From contig NZ_CP129382.1 of the NCBI RefSeq assembly GCF_030435705.1, positions 620,001 through 684,000 of the forward strand: a DNA stretch of 64,000 bases, read 5' to 3'. The stretch is from Rhizobium sp. SSA_523 (GTDB lineage: Bacteria; Pseudomonadota; Alphaproteobacteria; Rhizobiales; Rhizobiaceae). Positions 46,846 through 55,492 of the stretch are shown piece after piece; positions within the stretch are counted from its first letter, which is position 1; every line of letters starts with the position of its first letter. The notes beneath the pieces are model-generated. The model did not search any database. It worked only from the letters and a program-made list of their open reading frames with translations, and had not been told where the DNA came from. A program made the position numbers and the translations under genes.

Positions 46846-47817
46846 ATGATGGAGCCGAACCCGACGCTGGATCAGTTGCAGGTGTTTCTGGCGGTGGCCG
46901 AAGCTGGCAGCTTCAGTGCCGCGGCGCGCAATCTCAACCGCGCGCAATCGGTGATCAGCTATACGATCAGCAATCTCGAAGCACAGCTTGAAGTGTCGCT
47001 GTTCGAGCGCAACGGCACCCGCCAGACCCATCTGACCGAGGCCGGAAAGGCGATGCTGGCCGATTCCCGCCGCATCGTCTCCGATCTGCAGATCATGCGG
47101 GCGCGCGCCAAGGCCTTGAAACAGGGGCTTGAGGCGGAAGTGTCGCTCGCCATCAGCACAATGGTTCCGACCCAGGCGGTGGTGGAGACCCTGTCTGAGT
47201 TCGGCAAGCTCTTTCCGTCCGTCGCGCTCAGCCTGAATTCCGGCGAGCTCGGCATGGTGATGGACATGGTGCTGAGCGGCAAGGCTTCCGTCGGCGTCGG
47301 CGGCATGCTGATGAAGCAGGATGATTCGCTGACCGTCCAGAAGATCGGCCATTCCTACATGGTGCCGGTGGCGGCCTATGATCATCCGCTGGCGCAGCTT
47401 GGACGTCCGCTCACCCGGGTGGACGTGCGGGAGGAGGTGCAACTGGTGGTCACCGACGCCTCCGGCATCACCCAAGGCCAGACCTTCAACGTCCTGTCCT
47501 ACAAGATCTGGCGGGTGAGCGACATCGCCACGAAGCACCAGCTGATCCGCGGCGGCCTGGGCTGGGGCGGGCTGCCGGCCTCGCTCATTCTCGAAGACCT
47601 GGCGAGCGGCCGCCTTTGCCCGCTGAAGATCGATGCCTATGAGACGGCGGAATACCCGCTTTACGCCATACGCCGCATCGCCGATTCCCCCGGTCCCGCC
47701 ACCCTGTGGCTGATCAATTCGCTGGCGCAGCAATTAAGTCGCTGCCCGAACCTCTCCAGCCATGAACTGCCCTTGCATTCTTTCGAAGAACGCCGCAAGG
47801 CACTCGCTGCCGAATAG
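46846..47817 (+). CDS. LysR family transcriptional regulator
   Basis: The 323-residue product begins MMEPNPTLDQLQVFLAVAEAGSFSAAARNLNRAQSVISYTISNLEAQLEVSLFERNGTRQ, a classical N-terminal winged helix. The substrate-binding part runs from about residue 95. It faces azoR across 115 bases, which contain TAAT-N6-ATTA (near 46812), a possible LysR operator. Likely controls azoR; the inducer is unknown. Confidence 0.93.
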   Translation: MMEPNPTLDQLQVFLAVAEAGSFSAAARNLNRAQSVISYTISNLEAQLEVSLFERNGTRQTHLTEAGKAMLADSRRIVSDLQIMRARAKALKQGLEAEVSLAISTMVPTQAVVETLSEFGKLFPSVALSLNSGELGMVMDMVLSGKASVGVGGMLMKQDDSLTVQKIGHSYMVPVAAYDHPLAQLGRPLTRVDVREEVQLVVTDASGITQGQTFNVLSYKIWRVSDIATKHQLIRGGLGWGGLPASLILEDLASGRLCPLKIDAYETAEYPLYAIRRIADSPGPATLWLINSLAQQLSRCPNLSSHELPLHSFEERRKALAAE

Positions 47818-47962
47818 GCGGAAGGTCATTCATGTTGATCGCGCAGCATGTCCGCCTGTTCATGGCGAGCCTGAGTGCGCGCGTGACAATGCCATGAACC
47901 GGCCGCGCCGCCTTGCGGCGTAACCTCTGACTGAAGATGATTGCCCGCTGAAAGGGACGCTG

Positions 47963-48325
47963 GTGATTGGATTTGATGTGATCGTGGTCGGGCCGGACGG
48001 TCTGGTTGACGATGCCATACGCGAAGCCTGGATGCGGTCAGGGGTGCGCCTGCACGGACCGATAGCGCCGGCCGCACTGGATATGGATCTTGCACGTCGT
48101 TCGGGCGGGATCCTGCTCGATCTCTCTCTGCCGGCCGATGACCTGCTGCAATTGTCGGAGGATCTTGACGAGCGCGACGTCCCCTTCCTCTATGTCATGC
48201 CGAACATGCCGGAATCGGCAACTGCCCAGCCCTATATCCTGTCGACCGACATGGCGGCCCGCGACGCGATCGTCGAGGCGCTGACGAGAGACTGCCAGGC
48301 ACAGGAAGATGCCGGCGTCCATTAG
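47963..48325 (+). CDS. Small receiver-like protein
   Basis: The 120-residue frame starts at a GTG (47963) with AAAGGGA in front. The sequence (IGFDVIVVGPDGLVDDAIREAW..., GILLDLSLPADDLLQLSEDL, FLYVMPNMP) looks like a shortened CheY-type receiver fold with an aspartate in LLDLSL that could be the phospho-acceptor. The usual acidic patch at the N-terminus is weak and the conserved C-terminal lysine is not evident, so it may be a degenerate receiver. Function unknown. Confidence 0.65.
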   Translation: MIGFDVIVVGPDGLVDDAIREAWMRSGVRLHGPIAPAALDMDLARRSGGILLDLSLPADDLLQLSEDLDERDVPFLYVMPNMPESATAQPYILSTDMAARDAIVEALTRDCQAQEDAGVH

Positions 48326-48337
48326 GGTCTGTAGATC

Positions 48338-48748
48338 CTAGAGATCCCGGTGCCGTCGCTCTTCCGGATGCGGCGTGTCGTCGACAGCCGCCTCGACCGA
48401 TCCGGCAAAGAGGCTGGAATGGGCGATGCCATGCATGATGCGAAAGATGAGCCGTTCGAGCTGCAAGGGGGAAAGCAGGCGTTTTTCGCCGGCCAGTGCA
48501 GCAACGGTCTGCCGCAGCGTCTCCTGCGCAAGGCGCAGCGCGTCGGCGCGTATGGGGCAGTACCGTCCCGCCATCCGTTCGATATCCGGTACGCGCTGCT
48601 GAAACTTCAGCCGCCTGGCCGGACGGGCATTGCTGGAATCGATATCGTTTTCATCGATATCGTTCACATCGGCCCCGTCGGCATCGGCATCATCGATACT
48701 GGCGTCGTCGGAAAGTGTGATCCCTTTCGGAAAGCGGATACTTCTCAC
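48338..48748 (-). CDS. Aspartate-rich protein of unknown function
   Basis: The 136 residues start at a GTG (48748) with TAGGAGCG 6-9 bases upstream; the longer ATG frame has no ribosome-binding site. The N-terminal third is very acidic (SDDASIDDADADGADVNDIDENDIDSS) and probably disordered; the rest is helical (FQQRVPDIERMAGRYCP, ALRLAQETLRQTVAALAGEKRLLSPLQLERLIFRIMHGIA). No family recognised. It is convergent with the receiver-like gene. Confidence 0.6.
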   Translation of the reverse strand: MRSIRFPKGITLSDDASIDDADADGADVNDIDENDIDSSNARPARRLKFQQRVPDIERMAGRYCPIRADALRLAQETLRQTVAALAGEKRLLSPLQLERLIFRIMHGIAHSSLFAGSVEAAVDDTPHPEERRHRDL

Positions 48749-48953
48749 TTTGTTCGCTCCTAGCCCCCTCATGCCATGACATGGCACCAATGCGATGCAA
48801 TGCACGAGACGCTGCAACCGTTCCGGTACGGTTCCGTACGAAAAATAGGATTGCTCCAGGATTTTGAGGGAACTCCTTGCGGTCATTTGTGTTCCCCCTT
48901 GTCACGGAAAATTAGATCACCACCGCCGAAATGGCGGAGCAACAGGAGATGGC

Positions 48954-49694
48954 GTGCTCACCTCACACCCTTCCGCAACGTCCAACCGCTTGCTGGCTCT
49001 CCTGCCGGAACGCGATCTGCTCCGGTTGAATCAGCAAGTGGTTCCGATGGAACTTCCGAAAGGGATGCAACTGGCACAGGCGGGCGTGGAAGTTGACCAC
49101 GTCTATTTTCTCGGCGGTGGCATCGCCTCTGCCGTCGCGGTGTCGCCTCAGGGCAAACGTGCCGAGGCGGGTCTCTTCGGACGCGAAGGATTTCTGCCGC
49201 TTGCCGGCTCCGTCGCCGGCCAGGATGCGGAGACCGACATCATCATGCAGTTGGAAGGCTGGGGATGGCGGCTGTCTGCATCGACCTTCATTCGGCTGCA
49301 GCAGGACATGCCGGACCTGCGCGAGCTGGTGATGCGGGCGATCCTGGCCTTCACGGCCCAGATTGCGGCCACCGCCCTGTCGAATGCCGTCCACACGGTC
49401 GACGAGCGGCTGACGCGCTGGCTGCTCATGTGCCACGACCGCGTCGATGGCGACGAGATCGCGCTGACGCATGAATTCCTGGCCTTGATGCTCGCCGTTC
49501 GGCGGCCGAGCGTCACGTCTGCGCTTCACGTTTTGGAGGGGCACGGCTTCATCCGCTCCGAGCGGGGCCGAACCACGATCCGCAACCGGCCGGCCATGGA
49601 GCGCTTTGCCGAGGATGCCTATGGGCAGGCCGAGGTGGCCTATGAGCGGCTGATGACCGTACCGCAGGACAGGCTGGATCTGGAGACCGTCTGA
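48954..49694 (+). CDS. Crp/Fnr family transcriptional regulator (first of a convergent pair)
   Basis: The 246 residues start at a GTG with CAGGAGAT in front. A cyclic-nucleotide-binding-like domain (FLGGGIASAVAVSPQGKRAEAGLFGREGFLPLAG) leads to a winged helix whose recognition segment is LALMLAVRRPSVTSALHVLEG. There are no clustered cysteines for an iron-sulphur cluster, so it is not an oxygen-sensing FNR. It closely resembles the next gene, particularly in the last 100 residues. Confidence 0.9.
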   Translation: MLTSHPSATSNRLLALLPERDLLRLNQQVVPMELPKGMQLAQAGVEVDHVYFLGGGIASAVAVSPQGKRAEAGLFGREGFLPLAGSVAGQDAETDIIMQLEGWGWRLSASTFIRLQQDMPDLRELVMRAILAFTAQIAATALSNAVHTVDERLTRWLLMCHDRVDGDEIALTHEFLALMLAVRRPSVTSALHVLEGHGFIRSERGRTTIRNRPAMERFAEDAYGQAEVAYERLMTVPQDRLDLETV

Positions 49695-49749
49695 GCGGAT
49701 CCGCCGCGGCTGCCATGGCCGATGTAGACCGAGCGAGCCGCAGCAAAGG

Positions 49750-50469
49750 TTAGACCCATAATTCGCCGATCAGCCGGCGATATTCTTCCTCGGGCTTGCC
49801 ATAGGCGTCGCCGGCAAAGGCGGCCAGCGCCGCCCGGTCCCGAATGGTGATTCTGCCGCGTTCGGCCCGAATGAGCTTATGCCCTTCGAGCACGTGCAGG
49901 GCGGTCGTCACACTTGGCCTGCGCACCGCCAGCATCAGCGAGATGAACTCATGGGTCAGCGCGATCTCGTCGCCATCGACGCGGTCGTGGCACATGAGGA
50001 GCCAGCGCGCCAACCGCTCGTCGATACTGTGCACGGCATTCGACAGGGCGGTGAAGGAGATCTGCGAGCCGAATGCCTGGATGAAGCGGGCCAGATAATT
50101 GGCGAAGACGGGACATTGCTTCAACAATTCGGCTAGGTGATCGAGCTCGATGCGAACGCCTTCGCCTTCGACCTGCATGATCACTTCATGAATGCTGACA
50201 TTGCCGCCGACGCCGGCCGGCGTTGGCGAGAAACCCTCGCGGCCGAACATGCCTGCTTCCGCCTTATGGCCTTCCGGCGAGACGGTGACGACCGAGCCGA
50301 TCCCGGTAAAGGGGAAATAGACATAGTCGATCGGCTGGTCCGGTTCGACGATAACGAATCCCTTGGTCAGCGTGATCGGTCTGAGGGTGGGCCTGATGAT
50401 TTCGAACTCATGTTCCGGAAGCGTGTAGAGCAATCGATTGCGGATTTCGGACTTTTGATAAGCGGACAT
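49750..50469 (-). CDS. Crp/Fnr family transcriptional regulator (second of a convergent pair)
   Basis: The 239 residues start MSAYQKSEIRNRLLYTL. Like its neighbour it has a cyclic-nucleotide-binding-like domain (YVYFPFTGIGSVVTVSPEGHKAEAGMFGREGF) and a winged helix (LTHEFISLMLAVRRPSVTTALHVLEGHKLI). The stretch from ALSNAVH to RERAALA-type end matches the convergent gene closely, so they are duplicates. They probably share ligands or DNA sites. Confidence 0.9.
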   Translation of the reverse strand: MSAYQKSEIRNRLLYTLPEHEFEIIRPTLRPITLTKGFVIVEPDQPIDYVYFPFTGIGSVVTVSPEGHKAEAGMFGREGFSPTPAGVGGNVSIHEVIMQVEGEGVRIELDHLAELLKQCPVFANYLARFIQAFGSQISFTALSNAVHSIDERLARWLLMCHDRVDGDEIALTHEFISLMLAVRRPSVTTALHVLEGHKLIRAERGRITIRDRAALAAFAGDAYGKPEEEYRRLIGELWV

Positions 50470-50675
50470 GGTTCTCGCTGGCTGAGGCAAGACCAAATGT
50501 CTCTGCCGTTCTTGCCCCTGTGATTTCAGTCGGTTGCCCCCTATAGCATCCTCAACCTGTCCGTGGTGATGCGTACGCTGGCAGACGAAGTTCCAGCCGC
50601 TCGAAAAACAGCGCTCGCACATGAAAAAGCCGCCGGTCGAAAACCGGCGGCTAAAGCCCGTGAATGCGAGACAAT

Positions 50676-52664
50676 TCAAAGCACTAGGCGGAATTTCGCG
50701 AAGCCTTCGGCGCCTTCGCCCGCATCTTCGATCTTGGCGCCCTTGATCTCGGCGAGATACTGGCGTCCCTTCGGTCCGCTTTCGAACACAGCCGTGGTGC
50801 CCGGCAGAGCCTTGAAGGACCAGTTGGCATCCGCCGAGGGATTGATCGTGCCCTGCTCGATGATGTAGCGCACGATCACGTCGCGATTGGTATCGGGCGC
50901 GACGAGGATGACCTTGTCGCCGGCGATCTCGGGAAACTTGCCGCCGCCGCCGGCGCGATAATTATTGGTCGCCACCACGAATTTCTGCGCCGGATCGATC
51001 GGCTTGCCGTCGAACTGGAGATTGACGATGCGATGCGCATCGGGATTGGCAAGCTTGCCGTCGCCATCGAAGCGCGCCGGCTGCGAGAGGTCGATCTGGT
51101 AGGTCACGCCATCGATGACATCGTAATTGTAGGAGGGGAATTTCGGGTTCAGCAGAGCGGCGTCCTTTGTGCCGGCGGCCACCTGGTTGAACATGCCGGC
51201 CGACATTTCCAGCCAGTTTCTCACCTGGTCCCCGGTGATGAGGACGGCCTGCACCGTATTCGGGTACAGATAGAGGTCCGCGACATTCTTGATGGCTATG
51301 TCGCCGGCTGGCACATCGGTGAAATAATCCGGGCCGCCACGACCGCCGGCTTTGAACGGAGCCGCCGCCGACAGAACCGGAAGATCCTTGTATTCTCCGT
51401 CTTTCAGCAGATCCTTGACGTACCAGGTCTGCGCATTGGCAACGATCTGCACCGACGGATCATCCGCAACGAGAGCGAAATAGGAATAGAGCGGCGCGGA
51501 GGTCTTGCCGACGGGCCGTCGCACATACGCAAGCGTGGCCTCGTGCTCCGCCTTCACGGCCGCCACAATCTCCGGCTTGTCCTTGGCATCGGCAATGACC
51601 TTGCGGCTGTCGTCACGATGATAGATCGGCCGGGGCTCGGTGGTGAAGTCGACCACCTTCCAGCTCTTGCCGTCTTTTTCCAGAAGCAGGTCGATCAGCC
51701 CCATATGGGACCCCCAGAACCCCGCCATCACGGCAGGCTTGCCCTGCAGCGTGCCCTTCTTCGCATCGGCGCCGGCAATGCCTTCGAAGTCCTTGGGTCC
51801 GGGGAAGACAAGATGCTGATGCCCGGTGAAAATGGCGTCGATCCCTTCGACGCCGGCGAGATAGAGGGAGGCATTCTCCATCCGCTCGGTCTGGCCGGAC
51901 GCGTCGATGCCGGAATGCGAGAGCGCGATGACAATATCGGCGCCTTCTTCCTTCATGGCGGGAACCCAGGCCTTTGCCGCCTGCACGATGTCGCGCGTTT
52001 GCGCCTTGCCTTCCAGGTTCTTGGCATCCCACACCATGATCTGCGGCGGGACGAAGCCGATAAAGCCGACCTTGATCGGGCTCGACGATCCGGAACCGTC
52101 CTTAATCTGCTTTTCGAGGATCACATAGGGCTTGAAGAACAGCTCGTCCTGCTTCGGATCGGAAGCCAGCTGCCCCTTTGTGAGATTGGCGCAGACGACA
52201 GGGAATGCCGCTCCATTCAACACGTTGAACATGAAGTCGAGGCCGTAATTGAATTCGTGATTGCCGAGCGTGCCGCAATCATAGCCCAGCGCGTTCATGG
52301 CCTTCATGACCGGGTGAAGGTCTCCCGCCTTCATGCCCTTCTCATAGGCCATGTAATCGCCCATGGGATTGCCCTGCAGCAGATCGCCATTGTCGATCAG
52401 CATTGAATTGCCGGCTTCCGAGCGAACCTGATCGATGAAGCTCGCAGTGCGCACCAGGCCCATCGTATCGTTCGGCTTATCGGCATAATAATCGTACGGC
52501 ATGATGTTCACATGGATATCGGTCGTCTCCATGATCCGCAGATGCGCCTGATTGGCCTGGGCGCGGGCGGCAAAGGGATGCAGCATCACCAGTGCCGAGC
52601 CCGCGGCGATCCCGCCAAGCAGGGAGCGGCGAGACATTTTCGGTTGTGTGAACAGGAATGACAT
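50676..52664 (-). CDS. cpdB: Periplasmic 2',3'-cyclic-nucleotide 2'-phosphodiesterase/3'-nucleotidase
   Basis: Salvages nucleotides outside the cell membrane. The 662-residue precursor has a Tat signal (MSRRSLLGGIAAGSALVML). The metallophosphatase half has METTDIHVNIMPYDYY, DNGDLLQGNPMGDY, GTLGNHEFNYGLDFM and AIFTGHQHLVFPG; the C-terminal half is the 5'-nucleotidase domain (ALLNPKFPSYNYDVIDGVTYQIDL). AGGGAG precedes the ATG at 52664. It matches CpdB better than UshA. Confidence 0.9.
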   Translation of the reverse strand: MSFLFTQPKMSRRSLLGGIAAGSALVMLHPFAARAQANQAHLRIMETTDIHVNIMPYDYYADKPNDTMGLVRTASFIDQVRSEAGNSMLIDNGDLLQGNPMGDYMAYEKGMKAGDLHPVMKAMNALGYDCGTLGNHEFNYGLDFMFNVLNGAAFPVVCANLTKGQLASDPKQDELFFKPYVILEKQIKDGSGSSSPIKVGFIGFVPPQIMVWDAKNLEGKAQTRDIVQAAKAWVPAMKEEGADIVIALSHSGIDASGQTERMENASLYLAGVEGIDAIFTGHQHLVFPGPKDFEGIAGADAKKGTLQGKPAVMAGFWGSHMGLIDLLLEKDGKSWKVVDFTTEPRPIYHRDDSRKVIADAKDKPEIVAAVKAEHEATLAYVRRPVGKTSAPLYSYFALVADDPSVQIVANAQTWYVKDLLKDGEYKDLPVLSAAAPFKAGGRGGPDYFTDVPAGDIAIKNVADLYLYPNTVQAVLITGDQVRNWLEMSAGMFNQVAAGTKDAALLNPKFPSYNYDVIDGVTYQIDLSQPARFDGDGKLANPDAHRIVNLQFDGKPIDPAQKFVVATNNYRAGGGGKFPEIAGDKVILVAPDTNRDVIVRYIIEQGTINPSADANWSFKALPGTTAVFESGPKGRQYLAEIKGAKIEDAGEGAEGFAKFRLVL

Positions 52665-52813
52665 GGAGAACTCCCTCGGTCGTTTGCGACGAAACTGTAG
52701 GGGCAATGTCATGGCAAAGCATCAGGAAAATGACAGGCCATCCACAAGCGTCCGGCAGCGCGCCGCCGTCCGGCAGGGGGGAACCGGCATGCCCGTTCGT
52801 GCCGCAACCACCG

Positions 52814-53275
52814 TCAGAGGCCGATATTCGGCCGGTCGATGACCTCCCGCAGCGCGAAACTCGAATTGATCTTGACGACATGCGGCAGGGCCGACAGCCA
52901 GTCCCGGTGAATGCGCTCGTAATCTTCGAGGTCTTTCGCAGCCACCCGCAGGATATAATCATATTCGCCTGACATCAGGTAGCAGACGAGGACATTCGGG
53001 CAGAGCTTCACCGCCGCTTCGAATTCCGACAGCGTCTTGGCGAATTGTCCGGAAAGCGAGATGTGGACGATGACCATCATCTTGTAATCCATCGCCTTGT
53101 GCGACAGGCGGGCGTGATAGCCACTGATGACGCCGCTCGTTTCCAGACTGTCGAGCCGCCGTGAGCACGCGGAGGCCGAAAGGCCGACCTTCTGTGCCAG
53201 TTCGGCGTTTGACATCCGGCCATTGGTCTGGAGAGCCCGCAATATGGCACGATCCGTCGCATCCAGTGACGTCAT
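52814..53275 (-). CDS. Lrp/AsnC family regulator, probable regulator of ald
   Basis: The 153 residues start MTSLDATDRAILRALQTNGRMSNAELAQKVGLSASACSRRLDSLETSGVISGYHA, the Lrp DNA-binding domain, followed by the RAM ligand domain (FEAAVKLCPNVLVCYLMSGEYDYILRVAAKDLEDYERIHRDWLSALPHVVKINSSFALREV). It is divergent from alanine dehydrogenase across 180 bases, the arrangement of AldR-ald pairs, so it likely activates ald in response to alanine. Confidence 0.92.
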   Translation of the reverse strand: MTSLDATDRAILRALQTNGRMSNAELAQKVGLSASACSRRLDSLETSGVISGYHARLSHKAMDYKMMVIVHISLSGQFAKTLSEFEAAVKLCPNVLVCYLMSGEYDYILRVAAKDLEDYERIHRDWLSALPHVVKINSSFALREVIDRPNIGL

Positions 53276-53455
53276 TCGAAGATTTCCCCGTTGTGCGAGC
53301 CAAAGCTGCAAGATTCTGCGAAAATGGAGGTTTGGCAAGCGCAACTTCGCAAACACATTGCGCGGCCTTTCTGGTCCACTGGACGTTGAGCCGCTTTTTC
53401 TGCGGCGCGTGCACGGAGGAGTGTGCACGAATGGTTTCGCTGGAGGAGAACAGCA

Positions 53456-54574
53456 ATGCGTGTGGGATGTCCCAAGGAAATCAAGGATCATGAATATCGC
53501 GTCGGGCTCACCCCGGGGGCGGTGCGCGAATATGTGGCCCATGGTCATGAGGTTCTGATCGAAACCAGGGCCGGTGCCGGAATCGGCGCCGAGGATTCGG
53601 CCTATGTCGCCGCCGGCGCCAAGATTGCCGGATCGGCGAGGGAGATCTTCGACAGGTGCGACATGATCGTCAAGGTGAAGGAGCCGCAGCCGAGCGAATG
53701 GAGCGCGCTGCGCGAGGGGCAGATCCTCTACACCTATCTGCACCTGGCGCCCGATCCGGAACAGACCAAGGGCCTGCTGGCCTCCGGCGTGACGGCCGTC
53801 GCCTATGAGACCGTCACGGATGATCGCGGCGGCCTTCCGCTTCTGGCGCCCATGTCGGAGGTTGCCGGCCGGCTGGCCATCCAGGCAGGCGCGACAGCGC
53901 TGCAGAAGGCCAATGGCGGCCGCGGCATCCTGCTGGGCGGCGTGCCGGGTGTTCTGCCGGCCAAGGTGACGGTGATCGGCGGCGGCGTCGTCGGGCTGCA
54001 TGCAGCGCGGATGGCGGTCGGCCTTGGCGCCGATGTCACCATCCTGGACCGGTCGCTGCCACGCCTTCGGCAGTTGGACGACATCTTTGCCGGGCGCATT
54101 CATACCCGCTACTCCACCATCGATGCTGTGGAGGAAGAAGTCTTCTCCGCCGATCTCGTCATCGGTGCCGTCCTTATCCCCGGCGCGGCAGCCCCCAAGC
54201 TGGTGACCAGCGACATGCTGACAGGCATGCAGAAGGGCGCCGTGATCGTCGATGTCGCGATCGACCAGGGCGGCTGCTTTGAAACCTCGCGGCCGACCAC
54301 CCATTCCGATCCGACCTATGTGGTGGAAGGCATCGTCCATTACTGCGTCGCGAACATGCCCGGCGCGGTTCCCATCACCTCGGCTCACGCCCTCAACAAT
54401 GCCACCCTGCAGCATGGGCTTGCGCTGGCCGATCGCGGCCTGCGAGCCCTGGCGGAAGACCGCCACCTGAAAAACGGCCTGAACGTCCATCGCGGCCGCG
54501 TCACCAACCGCGCCGTCGCGGAGGCGCTTGGCTATGAGAGCCATTCGCCGGACAGCCTGCTCAACGTCGCGTGA
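53456..54574 (+). CDS. ald: Alanine dehydrogenase
   Basis: Oxidises alanine to pyruvate and ammonia with NAD. The 372 residues start [27 protein letters not shown] at 53456. Substrate lysine in [11 protein letters not shown], catalytic part in [13 protein letters not shown]-binding loop in [30 protein letters not shown], and [25 protein letters not shown] are all typical. A terminator follows. Alanine catabolism control by the divergent Lrp gene is probable. Confidence 0.97.
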   Translation: MRVGCPKEIKDHEYRVGLTPGAVREYVAHGHEVLIETRAGAGIGAEDSAYVAAGAKIAGSAREIFDRCDMIVKVKEPQPSEWSALREGQILYTYLHLAPDPEQTKGLLASGVTAVAYETVTDDRGGLPLLAPMSEVAGRLAIQAGATALQKANGGRGILLGGVPGVLPAKVTVIGGGVVGLHAARMAVGLGADVTILDRSLPRLRQLDDIFAGRIHTRYSTIDAVEEEVFSADLVIGAVLIPGAAAPKLVTSDMLTGMQKGAVIVDVAIDQGGCFETSRPTTHSDPTYVVEGIVHYCVANMPGAVPITSAHALNNATLQHGLALADRGLRALAEDRHLKNGLNVHRGRVTNRAVAEALGYESHSPDSLLNVA

Positions 54575-54622
54575 CGCAGAGTTTCCTGCCCGAAAAACTG
54601 AGATATATCGAAAAGTGAGTGG

Positions 54623-54648
54623 GATGCGGCTTCGGCCGCATCTTTTTT
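54623..54648 (+). terminator. Rho-independent terminator after ald
   Basis: GATGCGGC pairs with GCCGCATC over a TTCG tetraloop, followed by six T. It lies 49 bases after the ald stop. Confidence 0.92.
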
Positions 54649-54800
54649 ATGATCTGTCTCCAACGCAGCAAAGGCGGTCTGAATGGCGCGACGAGCCCGG
54701 GCCGGCTCTGCCCCGCAGCGTCGATGCCGCTCTTCTCCACCTCCGGGAGGTGGTGGCAAGACGCCGGTCCGCGCCCGGCCGGATGCACTGTCCTGAGGCG

Positions 54801-55403
54801 TCAACTGCGCTCGATCCGGCACTGATAGCAATTGTTGCGGGCGGAGCGCACGTGCAGATAGGCGATTTCAGGTCGCAACAGTAAAGCCGCAGCCCGTTCG
54901 ACAATCTCTGCCGTCGGCGTCACGGCGCCGGTGCCATAGACGATGCGGTCATCGGCGCCATAGCCTCTCACGATATAATCGGGGCTGTCGAGCATGGGCG
55001 GCAGGACATGCGATGCCCCATAGCCTCGACAGCTGCGCGCATGCAGGAAAATCGGCCCCGTTTCGGCATAGGGCTGGAGCCGGGGGAAGGGCCGGTATGC
55101 GAGAACAAGCATCTCCTCTTGCGCCTCGATCTTGTCCAGGCAGTGCCGGCACGGCATTCCCCCCGGTGAAACCTGGCGCTCTGCAGGCCGGCCATAGGCA
55201 TCGGGCGCGCCCCCACGCAGGGCATCGGCATCTGCCTCCGGCATGCAGACAAACCGGACTGAAGCATGCCGCGCCGGACGGTCTGGCACTGGAGCAGAGA
55301 AGTGTCGCGCAGAACCAGGGTCGGCGAACCGCAAATCCGGGGAATAGGGTTCGGGATTGGATGCGTCGGGCGCCTGCGTGTGGGCAAAACCTGTGTCTGG
55401 CAT
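54801..55403 (-). CDS. DUF1203 domain protein
   Basis: The 200-residue product has the DUF1203 core: GGMPCRHCLDKIEAQEEMLVLAYRPF, PYAETGPIFLHARSC and YIVRGYGADDRIVYGTG, ending YLHVRSARNNCYQCRIERS. The first 40 residues look poorly ordered, so the real start may be further in. Function unknown. It follows the sseA fusion after 89 bases on the same strand. Confidence 0.82.
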   Translation of the reverse strand: MPDTGFAHTQAPDASNPEPYSPDLRFADPGSARHFSAPVPDRPARHASVRFVCMPEADADALRGGAPDAYGRPAERQVSPGGMPCRHCLDKIEAQEEMLVLAYRPFPRLQPYAETGPIFLHARSCRGYGASHVLPPMLDSPDYIVRGYGADDRIVYGTGAVTPTAEIVERAAALLLRPEIAYLHVRSARNNCYQCRIERS

Positions 55404-55492
55404 GACTGTCTCCGCTCAAGTGAAACTATGTGGAGACATGTTGCGCGGATGGCGGAATGCCGCCACCCGATTCCTGCCAAGGAAGCCAAGGC

